Source of the DNA: DYEP01 sp040755615
GTDB taxonomy: Bacteria > Bacillota > Sulfobacillia > DUSP01 > DYEP01
DNA: 35,279 nucleotides
NCBI GenBank assembly: GCA_040755615.1
Contig: JBFMAL010000029.1
Span: 1 to 35,279 of the forward strand
Direction: 5' to 3'
The notes below the pieces were generated by a model. The model worked only from the letters and a program-made list of their open reading frames with translations, did not search any database and was not told the DNA's origin. Each line of letters starts with the position of its first letter. Position 1 is the first letter of the stretch. Positions 30,536 to 35,279 of the stretch are shown one piece after another. Both the position numbers and the translations under genes were made by a program.

Positions 30536-31969
30536 ATGGGCATGTGCTCTGTCAGGGTCCAGCTGTTTAACACCCCTGCTGTTTATATGAACGGCGTTAA
30601 AGTGCTTTTTCCATTCCGCAAGGCCGAGGCGCTGTTTTATTACCTGGTGGTGGAACGGCAGGCCAGCCGTGATGAGCTGGTGAACCTCCTATGGGGGGAT
30701 CTGGAGGAGGACACGGCAAAAAAGAACCTGCGTAACGCCATTTACAAAATAAATAAGGTGTTTAACGCCAACGTCCTGGTTTCACCCCGCAGGGCGGTGG
30801 TTATGCTGAACCCCGCTCTTGAACTGGAAACAGAGCTGTCCCGTTTCAGTAGCAAGGGCAAGGCAGCCATTGACGCCTACCAGGGTCCGTTCCTGAAAGG
30901 GTTCCTGGTCAGGGACGCGGATGCCTTCGAGGAATGGATGCTGAAAAAAAGGAGCCAGTACCAGGAGCGCTACGTTAAATTACTCTACGAGGAGATCGAA
31001 GAGAGGAGCCGGGCCGGTCTCCCCGTGGATGAACCGGCGCTGCGGCTGGTTGAGGTGGACGAATTCGATGAAAAGGCTTACCGGATTCTCATGCGTCACT
31101 ACGCTGCGGCCGGCTCGTATAACAAGGCGCTGGAACTGTTTGAGCGACTGAGCCGCATACTGGAGAGGGAACTGGGCGTGCAGCCCGAAGACCTGACCAC
31201 CGCGCTGCACCTGGAAATCTTAAACAGCCGCAACCAGGCGGCTAAGTCGGTTAAGGCGGAACGGGAAGCGTTCTTTTTTGGCCGGCAACAGGAATTGAGC
31301 GAATTGCAGGCTGCTTTTGATGACTTTATGGAGACGGGTCGGACCAGAGCGGTAATCATTACCGGGGAGGCCGGTATCGGCAAAACACGCCTGAAAGAAG
31401 TGTTTTTAAAAAATCTGCGCCAGGATTTCTGCCTGCTGGAAGCTAACTGTTACCAGGCGGAGGAAGAATTCCTGTTAAAACCGTGGTATCCTATTATTTC
31501 CCGGCTGGTGACGCTGGTAAAAGAAGAGGGTATTACGCTCCCAGCGGCCTGGGTGAATAGCATAGCCACATTTTTCCCGTCTTTTGCCCTTACCCTTGAG
31601 CAGCCGGAAACGGAAACGGAGAAACCGGGCAACTTTGGCTACCAGCATGCCGTTGACGCCATTATCAGCGTGCTGGCCTGCCTTGGCAAAAACAGGACCC
31701 TGATTTTAGCCTTCGAAGACCTGCAGTGGATGGATGCCATGAGCCGGAATTTGCTTGTAAATATACTCCTGGCCAAAGAGGTGAAAGTTTTCTTTACCGG
31801 TACCAGCCGCAGCGGCTACGGGTGGGAAGCGGACAGCTGGCTTACACCCCTGGCCAGGGAAGACCGCCTGGAAAGAATTGAACTTGCCCGCTTCACCCTG
31901 GAGGAAGTAGGGGACTTTGTCGCCCTGTATGTGCCAGAACTGCGGTTAAAAACAGCAGCAGATCCGTAA
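30536..31969 (+). CDS. SARP/BTAD-type regulator, N-terminal part (frameshifted gene)
   Basis: The first part of a large transcription activator. Residues ~5-95 (counting from this start) form a winged-helix of the OmpR/SARP type (FPFRKAEALFYYLVVERQAS, then LLWGDLEEDTAKKNLRNAIY). A bacterial transcriptional activation domain follows at about 105-235 (RLVEVDEFDEKAYRILMRHY, ending ERELGVQPEDLT). Then an AAA/STAND ATPase begins (FFGRQQELSELQAAF) with Walker A GEAGIGKTR and Walker B LILAFEDLQWMD. The frame ends at 31969, in mid-ATPase, because of one extra A in the run at 31948-31952; removing it joins this part to the frame at 31950-33602 as ...LKQQQIRKIYDD. Start chosen near GGGAGCGG; an ATG two codons later is possible. 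Likely targets are the neighbouring hutU and yjiH promoters. Confidence 0.85.
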   Translation: MGMCSVRVQLFNTPAVYMNGVKVLFPFRKAEALFYYLVVERQASRDELVNLLWGDLEEDTAKKNLRNAIYKINKVFNANVLVSPRRAVVMLNPALELETELSRFSSKGKAAIDAYQGPFLKGFLVRDADAFEEWMLKKRSQYQERYVKLLYEEIEERSRAGLPVDEPALRLVEVDEFDEKAYRILMRHYAAAGSYNKALELFERLSRILERELGVQPEDLTTALHLEILNSRNQAAKSVKAEREAFFFGRQQELSELQAAFDDFMETGRTRAVIITGEAGIGKTRLKEVFLKNLRQDFCLLEANCYQAEEEFLLKPWYPIISRLVTLVKEEGITLPAAWVNSIATFFPSFALTLEQPETETEKPGNFGYQHAVDAIISVLACLGKNRTLILAFEDLQWMDAMSRNLLVNILLAKEVKVFFTGTSRSGYGWEADSWLTPLAREDRLERIELARFTLEEVGDFVALYVPELRLKTAADP

Positions 31970-33602
31970 AATCTATGATGACACCGAGGGTAATACTTTC
32001 TTCCTGGTTGAGTGCCTGAACAATATCCGGGAGAAGGGCCGGTTCGGGAAAATGTCCACCAAGGCGCTAGACATACTGAAAAGCCGGTTCGTGGATGTGA
32101 GTCCTGACGGCATGAAACTCCTAAATCTGTTATCGCTGTTTTTTCACCGGGTACCGGTGGAAACCCTGGTTGCCGTCACCGGTAAAGACAGGCAGGAAAT
32201 CATGGAGACGCTGGAGGAGCTGGAGCTCAAAGGCATTATCAGGGAAGTGGCCCGGCCCGGCAAGGTGAGTGTGGAGTTCACCCACCAGAAATTAAGGGAG
32301 TTCATTTATGTCCGGCAGCCGGGCTTCAAAAGGCGGCTGTTGCATGAAAAGGTGGCCCTGGTGATGGAGCGGGGGCTAAAGAACGAGCGCCGTGACATTA
32401 TGCAGTATTCCAAACTGATTCATCACTTTTCCCAGGCCGGGAACACCGCGAAGGCCCTCAGGTACCGGCTTAAAAACCTCAATATTTACCTTGATTACTG
32501 CCACGAGCTGTTTCCTGAGGTAAGTGATTCCTCTGGCAAGCCGGAAAAAAGCTTTATAGTCAGCAACGACCAGTTGCATAAATACTTCCGTGAGATCGAA
32601 AACCTGCTTGCCAACCTTGACGTTGGCAACGATGACCGCCAGGTGCTGGCAGACCGGATGACGTTTCTGCACATGAAAGGGAGGCACCTGATCAGGCAGG
32701 GTGATTATGAAGAAGGTGTCCGCCTTATCAGGGAACTGGCTGTCCTGGCGGGCGAAATCGGAGATAGAGACTTTACCATCAAGGCCTGCCTGCAGCTTAT
32801 CTACTACTGTATCCAGACTCACCGCACCGCGGAGATGAAAGAGTACTTGGATGCTGCTGCCCGGGTCAACGGTGATGATCGGTCCTCTGAAACCACCGGC
32901 ATTCTGCTCAGGTTGACCGGCCTTTACTACCTGATGTCGGGAGAACCGGAGAAAGCGGAAGATTTATTTTACCAATCCATCCGCTTTTTTGGAAGCGACA
33001 AAAAGAGCAGGGAGAAGTATGCTTTAAACATAGCGGCCTGTTACAACTACCTGGGGGAAATCAGAAGGTACGGCCAAAAATTCGCCTCGGCCCTGTCTTA
33101 TTACGCCAGGGCCCTGGCCATCAGCGAGGAGAAAAGAGTTTTCCGGTCATACAGTTTTTTCAATACCTGTGCTGGCCAGGCCGCCCTGGATATGGGGGAT
33201 AAAGAAAAAGCCCTGTATTATCTCAGGCGGGCGGTTAGCCATTACCAGCAGTCGGATCTGGCGTGGCGCCGGTCGGTGGCCGAAGCATACCTGGCCCTGC
33301 TCCTGGTGCAAGAAGGCAGGTACAGCGAAGCTTACAAGCACCTGGAAAGCGCGGCCAAGTTTGCCGCCAAGATGCAAAGCCCCTATGAAACAGGGTTAGT
33401 ATGGCTGGTCAGGGCTCAAATAAGGACACAAATGAACTGCAACCCGGAACTGGCCGCAGTCTTTCAACAGAAACTGAATAAAACGGTGTCTCACTATTGC
33501 CGCGAGGGACTGAAAGCCCTGGCAGCAGTCCCTTATTGTTACGAAAGCGAAACCCTGAAAAAACTGGGACAGGCGGCGGAACAGTCTTATATCACCCGGT
33601 AA
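31950..33602 (+). CDS. SARP/BTAD-type regulator, C-terminal part (ATPase end and TPR domain)
   Basis: The continuation of the regulator in the next frame. KQQQIRKIYDDTEGNTFFLV is the usual end of the AAA/STAND ATPase core (the TGGNPLFV-like block), so coding sense resumes at the A-run and not at the ATG at 32052, which has no good ribosome site. A winged-helix-like region comes next (LLNLLSLFFHRVPVETLVAV), then ~350 residues of helix-turn-helix pairs of TPR type (for example ALNIAACYNYLGEIRRYGQK and ALYYLRRAVSHYQQ), which would sense a ligand or partner. The joined protein is ~1020 residues, normal for AfsR/MalT-like regulators. The rest of the frame is undamaged, so the break is very recent, a sequencing error, or a switchable homopolymer. 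Confidence 0.82.
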   Translation, partial: KQQQIRKIYDDTEGNTFFLVECLNNIREKGRFGKMSTKALDILKSRFVDVSPDGMKLLNLLSLFFHRVPVETLVAVTGKDRQEIMETLEELELKGIIREVARPGKVSVEFTHQKLREFIYVRQPGFKRRLLHEKVALVMERGLKNERRDIMQYSKLIHHFSQAGNTAKALRYRLKNLNIYLDYCHELFPEVSDSSGKPEKSFIVSNDQLHKYFREIENLLANLDVGNDDRQVLADRMTFLHMKGRHLIRQGDYEEGVRLIRELAVLAGEIGDRDFTIKACLQLIYYCIQTHRTAEMKEYLDAAARVNGDDRSSETTGILLRLTGLYYLMSGEPEKAEDLFYQSIRFFGSDKKSREKYALNIAACYNYLGEIRRYGQKFASALSYYARALAISEEKRVFRSYSFFNTCAGQAALDMGDKEKALYYLRRAVSHYQQSDLAWRRSVAEAYLALLLVQEGRYSEAYKHLESAAKFAAKMQSPYETGLVWLVRAQIRTQMNCNPELAAVFQQKLNKTVSHYCREGLKALAAVPYCYESETLKKLGQAAEQSYITR

Positions 33603-33606
33603 ATCG

Positions 33607-33637
33607 ACGTTTTGGTGACGAAAGAGCACTTATAATT
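33607..33637 (+). promoter_or_regulatory. yjiH promoter with 11-bp-spaced direct repeats
   Basis: GACG elements at 33607-33610 and 33618-33621 are 11 bp apart (TCGACGTTTT and GGTGACGAAA), and TATAAT follows at 33632-33637, about nine bases after the second element. There is no good -35 box at 17 bp. The geometry copies that of the hutU promoter. Confidence 0.5.
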
Positions 33638-33720
33638 AAATTTAAGTGGCGAAATCTGTCGGGTGAGGTGTTTTGAAAGGCTACAGCTTTCCGGCCTGAT
33701 CAAAAAAGGAGGTATTTCTG

Positions 33721-35037
33721 GTGAAAACGGAAGCGGGACCACAGACAGCGGTCAACTCAGCAAATGCGCTTAAGTTCCTGATTTTTAGCGCCATCGGTAT
33801 TTTTATGTTCTTCGTACCCATTACTTTCAACGCCAGGACTTCCATCCCCCTGGACCATATCGTCTCGGAGATCAGGGCGAACCTGCTGCCATACGCCAGA
33901 ATATATGCCCTGATTGTTATCACCGTGGGCGGATTGTGGCCGTTTTACAAGAAAACCTGGAACAAAACCCCCGTCAGCATTGTGTTCTCCATCCTGAAGC
34001 TGTTGGGAATAGTGGTGGCCTTTTTGGTTTACTTCTCTATCGGGCCGGCCTGGATGATGGCCAAAAACATGGGACCGTTCCTGTACAACTCCCTGGTAGT
34101 GCCTGTTGGCCTCATCGTCCCCATCGGCGCCGTATTCCTCGCTTTCCTAGTAGGCTACGGCCTGCTTGAATTCACCGGTGTCATCATGAGACCGGTGATG
34201 AGGCCCATTTTCAGGACACCCGGCCGCTCCGCCATCGACGCGCTGGCTTCCTTTGTGGGCAGTTATTCCCTGGCCCTTGTTATCACCAACCGGGTATACC
34301 GCTCCGGTAAATACACCAACCGGGAAGCGGCTATCATCGCCACCGGTTTTTCCACCGTATCCGCCACCTTTATGATTATCGTGGCGAGGACCCTGGGTCT
34401 GATGGAAATATGGAACACCTATTTCTGGTCCACCCTGGTGGTCACCTTCCTGGTAACTGCCATTACAGTCCGGATCTGGCCCCTGGCCAAAAAATCAGAC
34501 AGTTATTTCGATGGCGTGGGACAGCCAGAACCTGAGTTTAAAGGTAACATTTTCAAAAATGCCTGGGCTGAAGGCCTGGCCGCCGCCGGCAAAGTTCCCG
34601 GCCTGGTACAGAGCGTGCAGGGAACCCTGAAAGAAGGCTTTCAGATGGCAATGGCCATCTTGCCGTCCATTATGTCCATCGGTTTAATCGGCCTGGTGCT
34701 GGCTCAATACACCCCGGTTTTTGACATCTTGGGCTATATCTTCTATCCCTTCACCGCCCTCTTCCAGGTGCCAGAAGCCATGCTGGCCGCCAAGGCTGCC
34801 TCCATGAGTATTGCCGAAATGTTCCTGCCCGCTCTGCTGGTAGCCGGCGCCCCCATGGTCACCAAGTTTGTAATCGGTATAACCTGCGTGTCATCCATCT
34901 TGTTCTTCTCCGCCTCCATTCCATGCATCATGGCCACCGACATTGAAATCTCCGTTACCGAACTGGTTGTAATCTGGCTGGAGCGGACCATTTTGTCCAT
35001 AATTCTGGCAGCGTCTCTGGCCATGATACTGTTTTGA
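33721..35037 (+). CDS. YjiH-family nucleoside-recognition (Gate) domain membrane protein
   Basis: A 438-residue membrane protein with about 10-11 helices and two Gate-like (nucleoside recognition) segments: GRSAIDALASFVGSYSLALV in the first half and MAMAILPSIMSIGLIGLVLA in the second. FFVPITFNARTSIPLDHIV near the N-terminus is the YjiH family signature. The family is probably a transporter; the substrate is not proven. The GTG start follows AAGGAGG at eight bases. Its promoter carries the same repeat as hutU and it sits beside the regulator, so uptake of histidine, urocanate or a related nitrogen source is a reasonable guess. It ends before a strong terminator. Confidence 0.88.
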   Translation: MKTEAGPQTAVNSANALKFLIFSAIGIFMFFVPITFNARTSIPLDHIVSEIRANLLPYARIYALIVITVGGLWPFYKKTWNKTPVSIVFSILKLLGIVVAFLVYFSIGPAWMMAKNMGPFLYNSLVVPVGLIVPIGAVFLAFLVGYGLLEFTGVIMRPVMRPIFRTPGRSAIDALASFVGSYSLALVITNRVYRSGKYTNREAAIIATGFSTVSATFMIIVARTLGLMEIWNTYFWSTLVVTFLVTAITVRIWPLAKKSDSYFDGVGQPEPEFKGNIFKNAWAEGLAAAGKVPGLVQSVQGTLKEGFQMAMAILPSIMSIGLIGLVLAQYTPVFDILGYIFYPFTALFQVPEAMLAAKAASMSIAEMFLPALLVAGAPMVTKFVIGITCVSSILFFSASIPCIMATDIEISVTELVVIWLERTILSIILAASLAMILF

Positions 35038-35061
35038 CAGGCTTTAGCCCTAAACACACCG

Positions 35062-35097
35062 GGGTCCGCGGTTTATGACTGCGGACCCTTTATTTTT
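35062..35097 (+). terminator. Rho-independent terminator after yjiH
   Basis: GGGTCCGC (35062-35069) pairs perfectly with GCGGACCC (35081-35088), followed by TTTATTTTT. Confidence 0.95.
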
Positions 35098-35156
35098 GGG
35101 ATTGCAGGTAAAGGTCAGCCTGACACAGGAAATATATAAGTGGGAATAAAAACTGG

Positions 35157-35250
35157 TTAGAGTCTTATGTAGTGGTGGAAATTCCCCGGGGTGGGTATTG
35201 ACATAAGCAGCCGCCAGTGGTTCCCTTCGGAGTTAGGAGATTGACTCTGA
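35157..35250 (+). promoter_or_regulatory. Structured leader, possibly a variant cobalamin riboswitch
   Basis: TTAGAGTC (35157-35164) can pair with GACTCTGA (35243-35250) and CTTATGT (35164-35170) with ACATAAG (35201-35207), a closed multi-branch shape. GGTGGAAATTCC (35174-35185), CCGCCAGTGG and AGTTAGGAGATTGAC (35231-35245) resemble in order the GGTG-AA-TCC, CCGCCACTG and AGYCMGGAGACC (B12 box) blocks of cobalamin riboswitches, but the match in the last two is imperfect. It ends 16 bases before the next start codon, so control of translation or termination is plausible. Confidence 0.42.
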
Positions 35251-35265
35251 GGGGAGGAGACCAAC

Positions 35266-35279
35266 ATGGCAGCTGCCGA
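35266..35279 (+). CDS. Start of a gene cut by the window end
   Basis: ATG GCA GCT GCC GA... follows a strong ribosome site (GGGGAGGAG, 35251-35259). Only four codons are visible, so the product is unknown. If the leader upstream is a cobalamin riboswitch, a corrinoid-related protein or B12 gene is likely; a histidine-degradation gene is the alternative suggested by context. Confidence 0.55.

Noticed and set aside
31940..31975. Programmed -1 ribosomal frameshift in the regulator gene
   Set aside because: Reaching the second frame needs a +1 (or -2) shift, and no X-XXY-YYZ site in the right phase is present; an extra A explains it better.

Overview
The window looks like a piece of chromosome from an anaerobic, moderately high-GC Bacillota (Clostridia/Peptococcia-like). 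This is inferred from gene content: a B12-dependent acyl-CoA mutase operon, menaquinone genes, an HspR-controlled dnaK-grpE operon, the long form of urocanase, strong Shine-Dalgarno sequences and many UUG starts. No rRNA, tRNA or CRISPR array was seen.

Layout. (1) 0.3-6.2 kb, minus strand: a methyl-accepting chemotaxis receptor followed by a CheW with a damaged C-terminus; a secreted ComEC-type metallo-beta-lactamase with its DUF3006 partner; and two copies of a PrcB-like lipoprotein gene, one intact (5710-6165) and one decayed (3209-3647), each followed by the same terminator hairpin. (2) 6.3-9.1 kb, minus: hspR-dnaK-grpE with a near-consensus promoter and no dnaJ. (3) 9.3-21.1 kb, minus: twelve tightly packed genes: aldo/keto reductase, menA-like prenyltransferase, MOSC protein, menG-like methyltransferase, icmA, bioY, icmB, meaB, acyl-CoA dehydrogenase, DUF1786 ATPase-like protein, MFS transporter, D-aminoacylase-like hydrolase. 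Active-site residues of the mutase (Phe64, Gln182) point to isobutyryl-CoA mutase rather than methylmalonyl-CoA mutase. With MeaB and the dehydrogenase it would interconvert isobutyryl- and butyryl-CoA and oxidise the product. (4) 21.4-27.6 kb: a decayed zone holding remnants of a PAS/HD-GYP sensor, an M24 peptidase, a rearranged DDE transposase and a DMSO-reductase-type molybdoenzyme with its iron-sulfur subunit. An intact ABC exporter pair and a GNAT acetyltransferase lie among them. (5) 27.6-35.3 kb, plus: urocanase, a terminator, an ORF-less group II intron directly after that terminator, a large SARP/BTAD-AAA-TPR regulator split by one extra A, a YjiH-family membrane protein, a terminator, and a structured, cobalamin-riboswitch-like leader before a gene cut by the window end.

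The most interesting signals are these. The promoters of hutU and yjiH, which flank the SARP-like regulator, both carry GACG direct repeats exactly 11 bp apart just upstream of the -10 box, the geometry expected for SARP operators; this suggests a SARP-controlled histidine/urocanate module in an anaerobic Bacillota. The second is the isobutyryl-CoA mutase operon, with a biotin transporter gene inserted between the mutase subunit genes and a DUF1786-MFS-deacylase tail.
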